This document shows, piece after piece, positions 22,952 through 36,328 of a DNA stretch of 36,780 nt. Numbering within the stretch: position 1 is the stretch's first letter; the number at the start of each line of letters is the position of its first letter. Origin of the DNA: Deinococcus phoenicis (GTDB lineage: Bacteria > Deinococcota > Deinococci > Deinococcales > Deinococcaceae); contig NZ_JHAC01000041.1 of the NCBI RefSeq assembly GCF_000599865.1, positions 1-36,780 of the forward strand, read 5' to 3'. The notes under the pieces were generated by a model. That model saw only the letters and a list, made by a program, of their open reading frames with translations, was not told the origin of the DNA and made no database searches. The position numbers and the translations under genes are program-made.

Positions 22952-23827
22952 GTGACCATGACCGCTGCCCCCGGAGCCGCGCCCCCCGTCCGCGCCGGTG
23001 TGGGGCTGGCGCTGGTGGCGGCGCTGAGTTTTTCCACCCTGGGCATCTGGGGCAAGCTCGCGGGGCAGGTGGGGCTGGACAGTTTCAATGTGCTGGCCTG
23101 GCGGTTCGGACTGGTCGCGCTGGTGCTGCTGCCGCTGGCGGGCCGGGGGCTGACGTGGCGGCAGCGCGCACCTCTGCTGGGCGTGGGCCTGATCTACGCG
23201 CTGGCGACCACCTGTTATTTCGGGGCGCTGGACCGCATCACGGCGGGCGCGACCGGCCTGCTGCTGTACCTCGCGCCCGCCTTCGTGATCCTGTTCGCGT
23301 GGCTGGCGGGCCGGCGGCCGGACGCGGCCCGGCTGGGCGCGGTGGCGCTCGCCGCCCTCGGGCTGGGGCTGGTCGTGGGGATTCCCGGCGCGGGCGACCG
23401 TGACCCCCTGGGTCTGGCGCTGGGGGCGGGCGCGGGCGCGTTCTACGCCGCCTACCTGCTCGCCTCCGAACGCTGGCTGGGGGGGGTTCCCGCGCTGGCC
23501 TCCACCGGGCACATGGCGCTGGTGGGCGGCCTTTACTTCGCGGCCCTCGCGGCAGGCCGGGGCACCCTGCACGTCCCCGGTACGGCGGCGCAGTGGGGCG
23601 TGATCCTGGGCATGGGCGTGGTCGCCACCCTGATCGCCGTCCCGGCCCTCTACGGCGCGGTGGCCCGGCTGGGCGCGGCCCGCGCGAGTCTGCTGGGCAC
23701 GCTGGAGCCGCTCTTTACCGTGCTGCTCGCTTTCGTGGTGCTGGCCGAACCGTTGCGGCCCGCTGTGCTGCTGGGTGGGGCCTTCATCCTGACGGGGGCG
23801 GTGCTGGCGCAGCGGCGGGGGAGTTGA
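22952..23827 (+). CDS. EamA/DMT-family transporter
   Basis: A 291-residue membrane protein with ten predicted transmembrane helices and the two-fold EamA repeat (about residues 14-140 and 150-290) of the drug/metabolite transporter superfamily. Each half ends in the typical pattern: GLLLYLAPAFVILFAWLAGR in the first, SLLGTLEPLFTVLLAFVVLAE in the second. Members export amino acids or other small metabolites; the substrate is not readable here. The start is the GTG at 22952 rather than the second Met two codons later, because of the TACGCT box 7 bases upstream. The penicillin-acylase-like gene follows with its own promoter and ribosome-binding site. Confidence 0.9.
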   Translation: MTMTAAPGAAPPVRAGVGLALVAALSFSTLGIWGKLAGQVGLDSFNVLAWRFGLVALVLLPLAGRGLTWRQRAPLLGVGLIYALATTCYFGALDRITAGATGLLLYLAPAFVILFAWLAGRRPDAARLGAVALAALGLGLVVGIPGAGDRDPLGLALGAGAGAFYAAYLLASERWLGGVPALASTGHMALVGGLYFAALAAGRGTLHVPGTAAQWGVILGMGVVATLIAVPALYGAVARLGAARASLLGTLEPLFTVLLAFVVLAEPLRPAVLLGGAFILTGAVLAQRRGS

Positions 23828-23866
23828 GCCAGCAGCTCTCTGCGCTCCCTCCCCACCTTCCCGCCG

Positions 23867-23872
23867 TATTCT
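23867..23872 (+). promoter_or_regulatory. Candidate -10 box for the penicillin-acylase-like gene
   Basis: TATTCT lies 25 bases before the ATG at 23898, predicting a leader of about 19 bases that contains an AGGAGG ribosome-binding site. Confidence 0.45.
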
Positions 23873-23897
23873 GGACTCCGTTCAAAAAGGAGGCGGA

Positions 23898-26252
<2,355 letters not shown>

Positions 26253-26263
26253 ACCAGGGGGAG

Positions 26264-26298
26264 AAAAGAAGCTGAGGCCCTCGCCCCGGCTTCTTTTT
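26264..26298. terminator. Bidirectional terminator
   Basis: AAAAGAAGC at 26264-26272 pairs with GCTTCTTTT at 26289-26297, followed by another T. It has a T run on both strands and lies between convergent genes. Its right edge touches the stop codon of the YjbQ-like gene. Confidence 0.8.
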
Positions 26299-26735
26299 CA
26301 TCCCTCACGGCTCCGCGCTTCCCCCTGAAGCGTCAGCACCAGCCGCCGCGCGCCGCCCTCACCGCGGTGTTCGCACAGGTAAAGGCCCTGCCAGGTGCCC
26401 AGCGCCAGCCTTCCGTCCCGCACCGGCAGCGTCAGGCTGGGGCCGAGCAAGCTGGCCTTGATGTGGGCGGCCATGTCGTCCGGCCCCTCCAGGGTGTGTT
26501 CGAACTCCGGCCAGCCGTCGGGCACCAGATGATCGAAGAAGCGCCCGAAGTCGCGCCGCACGTCGGGCGAGGCGTTCTCGTTCAGGGCGAGGCTGGCGGA
26601 AGTGTGCTGAATGAAGACGTGCAGCAGGCCCACCCTCAAGCGCGCGAGTTCCGGGACGGCGGCCACCACCTCCCGGGTGATCAGGTGAAAGCCGCGCGGA
26701 TAGGGCCGCAGCCGCAGGTCGTGTTGTGCCCACAT
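26298..26735 (-). CDS. YjbQ family (UPF0047) secondary thiamine-phosphate synthase-like protein
   Basis: A 145-residue protein of the YjbQ/UPF0047 family. Diagnostic blocks are all present: GLLHVFIQHTSASLALNEN with the invariant His and the TSAS loop, SPDVRRDFGRFFDHLVP, the HTLEGPDDMAAHIKASLLG block, and LGTWQGLYLCEHR near the C-terminus. Escherichia coli YjbQ has weak thiamine-phosphate synthase activity, but the main physiological role of the family is not settled. The ATG at 26735 follows TACCCT by 6 bases. It stands alone, convergent with the acylase gene. Confidence 0.9.
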   Translation of the reverse strand: MWAQHDLRLRPYPRGFHLITREVVAAVPELARLRVGLLHVFIQHTSASLALNENASPDVRRDFGRFFDHLVPDGWPEFEHTLEGPDDMAAHIKASLLGPSLTLPVRDGRLALGTWQGLYLCEHRGEGGARRLVLTLQGEARSREG

Positions 26736-26741
26736 GGGGAC

Positions 26742-26747
26742 AGGGTA
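26742..26747 (-). promoter_or_regulatory. -10 box for leaderless YjbQ-like mRNA
   Basis: TACCCT on the minus strand ends 6 bases before the ATG at 26735. Confidence 0.5.
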
Positions 26748-26799
26748 GCGGGGCGGATGGTCCCGCGCTCTGCCCCCGCCTCCCGCCGCCGTCTCACAC

Positions 26800-26925
26800 G
26801 GATTCCGGATAATCCGTTACGGCCCCTCCGCTCCGCTGCGGTGCCTTCACTCCTATCCGTCACCGTTTTTCCTTCTCCCTCCGGTCGGGTTAACCAGTTC
26901 TTTCATCACTGATTAACCGGAATCC
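26800..26925. repeat. Intergenic inverted-repeat element B
   Basis: A non-coding, relatively AT-rich block of 126 bases with terminal inverted repeats: GGATTCCGGATAAT at 26800-26813 and ATTAACCGGAATCC at 26912-26925 (13 of 14 positions match when one is reversed). Within the left end ACGGATT and AATCCGT form a small palindrome. It shares the CACGGATTCCG-type start and a TTCTCC-rich middle with element A at 13576-13751, so the two probably belong to related small repeat families. No transposase is nearby. Confidence 0.6.
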
Positions 26926-26960
26926 TTATCATCCGCACCCGGTAGCCTGATCCCCACGCC

Positions 26961-28334
26961 ATGCGACGCCTTCTCATCCCTGCCCTGTTGACTGTCCTGA
27001 TGACCAGCATGCCCGCCGAGGCCGCCTCGTCCGTCACGCTCCCGCTGAACGTGCCGCTCATGGGGGTGCAGGAGGCCGCGAATAGCCGCGTGCCGGGCGA
27101 GTTCGCACGGCTGGACGAGACGCGGACCTTCCTGGGCGGCCTGCTGAGCGTGAAATTGACCGGAACCGTGACGCGCGCCGGACACGTCAGCGTGAAGCCG
27201 GCGCCGGAGGGAGACGCCCTGATCGTCAGCGTGCCGATCCGCGCCGACTTCCGGGCCGAACCGGCGGGCCTGGGATCGCTGCTGGCGCGGGATTTCGGCG
27301 GGGCGGCGACCGTCAGCCTGCGCGTCGCGCCCTATGTCACGCCCGAGTGGGAGGCAGGCGCGAAGGTGACGGGCGACGCCGTCTGGACCGACCCCCTCAG
27401 CGTGGAACTGGCGCAGGGCGTGAAGATCAGCGTGCAGGCGCTGGTGGACGGGCAGGTGCGCGCGGGGCTGGACCGGGTGGCGGCGGATGTGGCGAAGGCG
27501 GTGCGCGAGGGCGCCAACCTCCGCACCCGCGCGGGAACGCTGTGGGCACGCGCCCAGCAGCCCTGGACCCTCCCCACGCCCGACCCCGCCTACGCCCGCG
27601 TCACACCGCGCAGCCTGAGCGTCAGCCCCCCGCGCTTCACGGAAGGGGCGCTGAAGCTGACGGTGGGCGCGACCTTCGACCTGAACGCCGGGCTGGGACG
27701 GGCACCCGCCGTCTCCCCCACGCCGCTGCCGCCCCTGAAGGTCGCCGCGCCGCCCGCCCCTGGCGTCGAGCTGAGCGTGCCCGTGCGCCTGCCCTATCCC
27801 GAACTGTCCCGGGCCGCTACCCGTGCGGCGGGTGGGCGGACCTTTGCGCTGCCGGTGCCCCTCTCCCCCACCCTGCGCGTGCAGCAGGTCACGGTCACCC
27901 CGCAGGGGGGCAAGCTCAGCGCCGCCGTCCGCGTGGTGGTGTCCGGTCCCCTGGGCCTGAGGGTCCAGGCCACCGCCGACGTGACGGGCACGCCTGCCCT
28001 GGACCCCTCGGGCCGGGTCGTGACCCTGAGCGGCGTGACCGTCACCACCCGCCGCGAGGGTCTGACCGGGCGCGTCATCGGCTGACTGGCGGACGAGCAG
28101 GCGCGGGCGTATCTGACCCGCGCCGCCCGCTTCGACCTGACCCCGCAGCTGGAACAGGCCAGAGGGCAGGTCCAGTCCCGGCTTCCCTTCACGCCCGCTC
28201 CCGGCGTGGGATTGGCAGGCACGGTCGGCGCCCTGAAGCTCACGGCCCTGACCGTGCAGCCGGACGCCCTGGTCGTCACGGCAGCGGCCAGCGGGCAACT
28301 GCGGGCGACGGTGGACGCGGGGGCGGTGCGGTAG
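26961..28334 (+). pseudogene. Secreted DUF4403-like protein gene interrupted by in-frame TGA
   Basis: The frame from the ATG at 26961 encodes a signal peptide (cleavage probably after AEA, about residue 22) and a beta-rich protein of paired repeats resembling DUF4403, exported proteins of unknown role. Translation stops at a TGA at 28083-28085 after 374 residues. The same frame then continues without interruption for another 82 codons to a TAG at 28332-28334, with composition and repeats (RFDLTPQLEQARGQVQSRL, VQPDALVVTAAASG) that match the rest of the protein. A single TGG-to-TGA change would explain it. It may be a nonsense mutation, a sequence error or readthrough. No ribosome-binding site is obvious; TAGCCT lies 12 bases upstream of the ATG. 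Confidence 0.7.
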
Positions 28335-28346
28335 CAGCGGGAACAC

Positions 28347-28379
28347 CAAGCGGCGCGGGAGCTGACCCCGCGCCGCTTG
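28347..28379. terminator. Perfect 13-bp hairpin between convergent genes
   Basis: CAAGCGGCGCGGG at 28347-28359 pairs perfectly with CCCGCGCCGCTTG at 28367-28379 over a seven-base loop. It sits between the DUF4403 gene and pilT, both ending here. No T run, but a very stable stem. Confidence 0.65.
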
Positions 28380-28396
28380 CAACCCCTGGGGCAGCC

Positions 28397-29644
28397 TCAG
28401 CGCCGCCCGAAGGAGGTCCCTCCAGCCGGAGGCGTCACGCTCGTGGCGGTGCGGCCCAGGTCGCCGCCGCGCCCGGTGCCGTCACGCCCCACGCTGGAGC
28501 CGGCGCCCTGGGGCTGGGCCGCGTAGCCCCCACCCGCCGGAGCGGTGTAGGTTGCCCCCCCGGTTCCCGCGTTCGGGTCGTTGGCGAGGCGCGCGAACTC
28601 CTTGGGGTCCACCGCGCGCTCGACGCCGGTGTCGTAACTGATGACGCGGCGGCGGTAGAGGTTCGCCAGGAAGGCGTCCATCGTGACCATGCCCTCACGC
28701 GCGCCGGTCTGCATGGTGGAGACGATCTGGTAGGTCTTGCCCTCGCGGATCAGGGACCGCACGGCGGGATTGGCGATCAGCAGTTCGTAGGCCAGCACGC
28801 GGCCCGGCCCGTCGGCGCGCGGGAGCAGCTGCTGGGTCATCACGGCCACCAGGTTGTTCGCCAGCTGCACGCGAATCTGCTCCTGCTGCTCTTCGGGGAA
28901 CACGTCCACGATGCGGTCGATGGACTCGGGCGCGGAGTTGGTGTGCAGGGTGCCCATCACCAGGTGGCCGGTTTCGGCGGCGGTCACGGCGGCCTTGATG
29001 GTCTCGTAGTCGCGCATTTCGCCCACCAGGATCACGTCGGGGGCCTGACGCAGCGCGGCCCGCAACGCGTCGTTGAAGGTCATGGTGTCCGACCCGACCT
29101 CGCGCTGGTTCACGATGCTCTGCTTGTGCGTGTGCATGAACTCGATGGGGTCCTCGATGGTCACGATGTGCAGCTTGCGGGTGGTGTTGATGTGGTCGAT
29201 CATCGCGGCGAGCGTGGTGCTCTTGCCGCTGCCGGTCGGCCCCGTCACCAGCACCAGGCCGCGCGGCGAGCTGGCGATATCGGTGATGTTCTGCGGCAGG
29301 CCCATTTCCTGCGCGCTCCTGATCTGGGTGGGAATCAGGCGCAGCACGCCCCCCACGAAGCTGCGCTGCATGAAGGCGTTCACGCGGAAGCGCGCCTTTT
29401 CCCCCAGCGCGAAGGAGAAGTCCAGCTCGCGCTTTTCCTCGAAGATGCGCTGCTGGCGCTCGTTCATCATCGAGTACATCAGCTTGCGGGTATCGGTCGC
29501 GGCCAGGACCGCGAAGCCGTGCGTCTCGTAGGTGCCGTGCAGCTTGAACTGTGGGGCCAGGCCCACGGTCAGGATCACGTCGGACGCGCCCTTCTCGGCG
29601 GCCAGACGCAGGATGTCGGTGATGTCGGCGGGGGGCTGGGTCAT
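28397..29644 (-). CDS. pilT: Type IV pilus retraction ATPase PilT
   Basis: A 415-residue hexameric ATPase that retracts type IV pili for twitching and DNA uptake. The N-terminal PAS-like domain is followed by Walker A GPTGSGKS (135-142), the Asp box region TIEDPIEF, Walker B VILVGEMRD, the His box GHLVMGTLHTNSA and the AIRNLIRE-type helix, here AVRSLIREGK. The retraction motif region is conserved. About 55 residues at the C-terminus form a Gly/Thr/Pro-rich low-complexity tail not found in typical PilT. The ATG at 29644 has a GAGG site about 10 bases upstream; the longer frame overlapping the pilB-like gene is not real. It lies 74 bases after the assembly ATPase gene. Confidence 0.95.
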   Translation of the reverse strand: MTQPPADITDILRLAAEKGASDVILTVGLAPQFKLHGTYETHGFAVLAATDTRKLMYSMMNERQQRIFEEKRELDFSFALGEKARFRVNAFMQRSFVGGVLRLIPTQIRSAQEMGLPQNITDIASSPRGLVLVTGPTGSGKSTTLAAMIDHINTTRKLHIVTIEDPIEFMHTHKQSIVNQREVGSDTMTFNDALRAALRQAPDVILVGEMRDYETIKAAVTAAETGHLVMGTLHTNSAPESIDRIVDVFPEEQQEQIRVQLANNLVAVMTQQLLPRADGPGRVLAYELLIANPAVRSLIREGKTYQIVSTMQTGAREGMVTMDAFLANLYRRRVISYDTGVERAVDPKEFARLANDPNAGTGGATYTAPAGGGYAAQPQGAGSSVGRDGTGRGGDLGRTATSVTPPAGGTSFGRR

Positions 29645-29718
29645 GGGGGAAACCTCGGGGTGGGGGAACAGAGAGGGGTGGGGACGAAAGGGGCCGCTGT
29701 TGCCGGGCGGAGAATGCC

Positions 29719-32374
<2,656 letters not shown>

Positions 32375-32394
<20 letters not shown>

Positions 32395-32452
32395 GCGTTG
32401 CCTCCATAGGTCCGGTTTCCAGGTGTGGGGTCTGCATTTGTGAAATCTCCAT
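32375..32452 (-). CDS. Possible 25-residue leader ORF overlapping the pilB-like start
   Basis: A short frame starting at the ATG at 32452, 8 bases after a GGGAGG site, and ending at a TGA at 32375-32377. It overlaps the first codons of the pilus ATPase gene in another frame, so its translation could couple to or compete with the GTG start. Peptide start MEISQMQTPHLE. There is no homology to support it; it could be chance. Confidence 0.25.
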
Positions 32453-32481
32453 GGGTCGTGCCTCCCTGTGCGGGCCTGTGG

Positions 32482-32978
<497 letters not shown>

Positions 32979-32982
<4 letters not shown>

Positions 32983-33728
32983 GCGCGCGCCTCCTGACCG
33001 GACGGCAACCCGATCACGGCCCACATCCGCCCAGTCCGGCCGGCGTCGCGGCGGTAGGAGTAGAAGTCGGCCTCGGTGCTGCACCGCCCGCTGACCCAGA
33101 TGTTCTCCGGCCGCAGGCCCGCCGCCAGCAGCACCGCCCGGTTCGCCCCCGCGAGGTCGAGGTGCGGCCCTTCCCTAACCGTGGTCACGAACTCCCCCAG
33201 CCCCGCTTCCCGGAACTGCCGGGCCACGTCGGCCCCGACCGGGTACCGCTCGCCGCAGATGCCGGGACCGACCGCCGCGCGGAGGTGGGCGGGGGAAGCC
33301 CCGCGCGCCACCATCGCCTCGACGGTGCGCGCCGCGATCCGGCCCAGCGTGCCGCGCCAGCCCGCGTGCGCCGCGCCCACCACGCCCGCCTCCTCATCAG
33401 CCAGCAAGACCGGGTAGCAGTCGGCGGTGCCGATGGCGAGGAGCAGACCCGGCTCAGTGGTCACCAGCGCGTCTCCCTCCTGCACACCGGCGCGGGCCTC
33501 GCGCACGTCGGTGCCGTGGATCTGGTTCAGGCGGGCAATACGGGCGGCGTCGAAGCCCAGCGCGGCGGCCACCTGGCGGCGGTTTTCCGCGACCGCCTGC
33601 GGATCGTCCTCGCGGTCATCCAGGTTCAGCCCGGCGCTGTATTGTCCGGCATAGGCACCCAGGCTGACGCCCCCCGCGCGGGTGGTGAACGCATGGGGCA
33701 GGGGCAGCACGGGGGACCGCAGGAGCAT
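32979..33728 (-). CDS. pgeF: PgeF/YfiH (LACC1-like) purine nucleoside phosphorylase-type protein
   Basis: A 249-residue protein of the YfiH/LACC1 family, reported as a peptidoglycan editing factor and as a purine nucleoside-processing enzyme. The zinc site is visible: His71 in LNQIHGTDV, Cys104 in GTADCYPVLLAD and His121 in AAHAGWRGT. VGPGICGERYPVG is a further family block. The start is uncertain: the Met at 33728 begins at the conserved LRSPVLPLPHAFTTR and has GATACT 9 bases upstream, while the Met at 33752 would add eight residues. The stop overlaps the HAD gene start by four bases, so the two are coexpressed. Confidence 0.9.
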
Positions 33729-33761
33729 CAGGGCATCAGTATCTCGCGTCATCTCTCACCG

Positions 33762-33796
<35 letters not shown>

Positions 33797-33849
33797 GCGC
33801 ATGAGGCTTGTGGCCTGTCCTGTCCCGTGTCTCCGGTCAGGAGCGAGAG

Positions 33850-33868
33850 CTGGAGGCCGGACCTCCAG
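33850..33868. promoter_or_regulatory. Inverted repeat upstream of fabI
   Basis: CTGGAGG (33850-33856) and CCTCCAG (33862-33868) are separated by five bases in the 226-base divergent region between pgeF and fabI. It lies about 74 bases before the fabI -10 box and could be an operator. It is not a recognised fatty-acid regulator site. Confidence 0.35.
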
Positions 33869-33941
33869 CCTCCACACGCGACGGGCCACGTGCGACCGGC
33901 CCCTTTTGCACCCGCTTCAGCAGTCACCCTCCCCGCATTGC

Positions 33942-33947
33942 TACAGT
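33942..33947 (+). promoter_or_regulatory. -10 box for leaderless fabI mRNA
   Basis: TACAGT ends 7 bases before the ATG at 33955; no ribosome-binding site is present. Confidence 0.55.
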
Positions 33948-33954
33948 CGCCCCC

Positions 33955-34740
<786 letters not shown>

Positions 34741-34799
34741 GCCGGGCGCGGGACGCGGGAAAGGCTGTTTCTCACGGCCTCCCACGTACTCTCCCCCGC

Positions 34800-34805
34800 T
34801 ATCAT
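34800..34805 (+). promoter_or_regulatory. -10 box for the isochorismatase-like gene
   Basis: TATCAT ends 7 bases before the ATG at 34813, indicating a separate leaderless transcript rather than readthrough from fabI. Confidence 0.5.
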
Positions 34806-34812
34806 CCCCCCC

Positions 34813-35244
34813 ATGACCCTCACGCCCACTGCCCTCGTCCTGCTCACCGCCCAGCGACATCACCTGGAAGAGGTGCCCTCCGAGCAGGCCGTGTCGCAGG
34901 CCTGGCAGGCGCGGGTGCGCTCTGCGCGGGCCGCCGGACACCTGATCGTGCATGTGCAGTGGGACGGCGCGGCGGGCACGGCGGGCGAGACCTTCTCGCG
35001 CGGATGGGTGCTGCACCCCGACTTCCGCGCAGAGGCGACCGACCTGCCGGTGCGGGCCACGGAACCCGACGCCTTCGCGGGGTCGGGCCTGGACGCCGAG
35101 CTGCGGGGCCGCGCGGTCCGCGAGCTGCACCTGCTGGCGCTGCCGGGGTCGGACGTGCTGGCGGCCACGGCACAGACCGCCCGCGCGCTGGGCTACCGGG
35201 TCGAGGTGCTGGAGGGCCTGCCGGGGCCGCTGCCCACGCCCTGA
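34813..35244 (+). CDS. Isochorismatase-fold protein lacking catalytic residues
   Basis: A 143-residue protein that follows the isochorismatase-like hydrolase fold: a first strand ALVLLTAQ where active members have LLVIDMQ, a helix with ARAAGHLIVHVQWD, a short segment PDAFAGSGLDAELRGRAV, and GSDVLAATAQTARALGYRVEVLEG. The three catalytic residues of the family (Asp, Lys, Cys) are all gone: Thr takes the place of Asp, and the whole protein contains no Lys and no Cys. It is therefore likely a non-enzymatic member, perhaps a binding or regulatory protein. The assignment rests on pattern similarity; function unknown. Confidence 0.7.
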   Translation: MTLTPTALVLLTAQRHHLEEVPSEQAVSQAWQARVRSARAAGHLIVHVQWDGAAGTAGETFSRGWVLHPDFRAEATDLPVRATEPDAFAGSGLDAELRGRAVRELHLLALPGSDVLAATAQTARALGYRVEVLEGLPGPLPTP

Positions 35245-35278
35245 GCGGGTGTGCCGGTACGCCTGTCTAGAACCTTGG

Positions 35279-35301
35279 GCTAGCGGGCCGTTCCCGCTGG
35301 C
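35279..35301 (+). terminator. Hairpin after the isochorismatase-like gene
   Basis: GCTAGCGGG at 35279-35287 pairs with CCCGCTGGC at 35293-35301 (one G-T pair) over a five-base loop; a short T run follows about 7 bases later. Confidence 0.45.
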
Positions 35302-35390
35302 ACAGTGTTTTCCGGGGTGGCCCGCCCGGGAGGACCCCGGACGTTTTTGAAAACTGCTTTAAACTCCAGGGCAGCAGGCGACGTGCGCGC

Positions 35391-35396
35391 TACAGT
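35391..35396 (+). promoter_or_regulatory. -10 box for leaderless acyltransferase mRNA
   Basis: TACAGT ends 7 bases before the GTG at 35404. The region before it (35341-35368) is unusually A/T-rich for this window. Confidence 0.55.
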
Positions 35397-35403
35397 GGCG
35401 GGC

Positions 35404-36288
35404 GTGACTTGGCTGAAGCCGGTGAGCATCGACCCCAGCGCGCAGGCCGCGTATGGCGAGTTTCTGCGCGATCTGGAAGCCCGCCTCGCGGACCCGCAGA
35501 CGGACCGCTTCGTGCTGGCCCGCGAGGTGCTGGCGCAGGCGATGTACGGGCGCGAGTACGGGCAGCTCCTGGCCGACGCGCCGCTGGCCGCCCTGAACCT
35601 CGACGCGCGCAACGTGACCTTCGAGGCCGAGTACTACATGGCGACCGACGCCGGGAAGTTCGCGTCGGTCAAGCCGCTGCTGTGGCTGTGGAAGAACCTC
35701 GACCTCACGCCCGTCGGCCAGAACCCGGTGACGGGGATCCCGGTGCGGCGGCTGCTGGCCGAACGGATCTTCAAACGGGTGGGGCGCGACTTCAAGTGCT
35801 GGCCGAACGTGGAATTTTCCGTCGGCTACAACATGGAGGTCGGGGATGACGTGGTGGTTCACCGCTACGTCCTGCTCGACGACATCGGCGGGATCGAGTT
35901 GCAGGATGGCGCCTCCGTCAGCGATTACGTGAACATCTACAGCCACACCCACTCGGTGCTCGACGGCCCCGACGTGACCCTGCGCCGCACGGTGATCGGG
36001 CGGGGCGCACGCATCACCTACCACTCGACGGTGCTGGCGGGCAGCGTGATCAGCGACGACGCCATGCTCGCCACCCACGCCCTGCTGCGCGGCGACATTC
36101 CGCCGCACGGCATCGCGATGGGCGTGCCCGCCCGGGTCACCCGCTACAAGCTGCGGGAACCCGCCGAGTACAGCGTGGACGCCCGCAGCCATCCCCACGA
36201 CCCGGGCCGCAAGGCCAACCCCCACTTCCCCGACCCCACGCCCAACCAGACCCGCAAGCCGACCCTGGAAGAGACGGGCGAACACTGA
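35404..36288 (+). CDS. Left-handed beta-helix (hexapeptide) acyltransferase
   Basis: A 294-residue protein with a helical N-terminal half (about residues 1-120) and a hexapeptide-repeat region at about 130-260. The latter is seen in the successive turns VEFSVGYNMEVGDDVVVHRYV, IGGIELQDGASVSDYVNIYSHTH, TLRRTVIGRGARI, STVLAGSVISDDAML and HALLRGDIPPHGIAMGVPARVTRY. The SHTH residues fit the catalytic His of CatB/LacA-like acyltransferases. The last 40 residues are polar and Pro-rich. The acceptor is unknown; cell-envelope sugars or small molecules are possible. The GTG at 35404 is chosen over an earlier Met because of the TACAGT box 7 bases upstream. Confidence 0.85.
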   Translation: MTWLKPVSIDPSAQAAYGEFLRDLEARLADPQTDRFVLAREVLAQAMYGREYGQLLADAPLAALNLDARNVTFEAEYYMATDAGKFASVKPLLWLWKNLDLTPVGQNPVTGIPVRRLLAERIFKRVGRDFKCWPNVEFSVGYNMEVGDDVVVHRYVLLDDIGGIELQDGASVSDYVNIYSHTHSVLDGPDVTLRRTVIGRGARITYHSTVLAGSVISDDAMLATHALLRGDIPPHGIAMGVPARVTRYKLREPAEYSVDARSHPHDPGRKANPHFPDPTPNQTRKPTLEETGEH

Positions 36289-36300
36289 CCCGGCTTCCGT

Positions 36301-36326
36301 CTGACTGGCCTTCCTGACTGGGCTTC
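36301..36326 (+). repeat. 13-bp tandem direct repeat
   Basis: CTGACTGGCCTTC is followed at once by CTGACTGGGCTTC, one mismatch, just before the GTG at 36329. Probably a local duplication; no function assigned. Confidence 0.5.
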
Positions 36327-36328
36327 CC

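Noticed and set aside
28083..28085. Selenocysteine coding at the TGA in the DUF4403-like gene
   Set aside because: The context is not a redox motif, the protein family has no known selenoprotein and no selenocysteine machinery is in the window; a Trp-to-stop change or base error is simpler.
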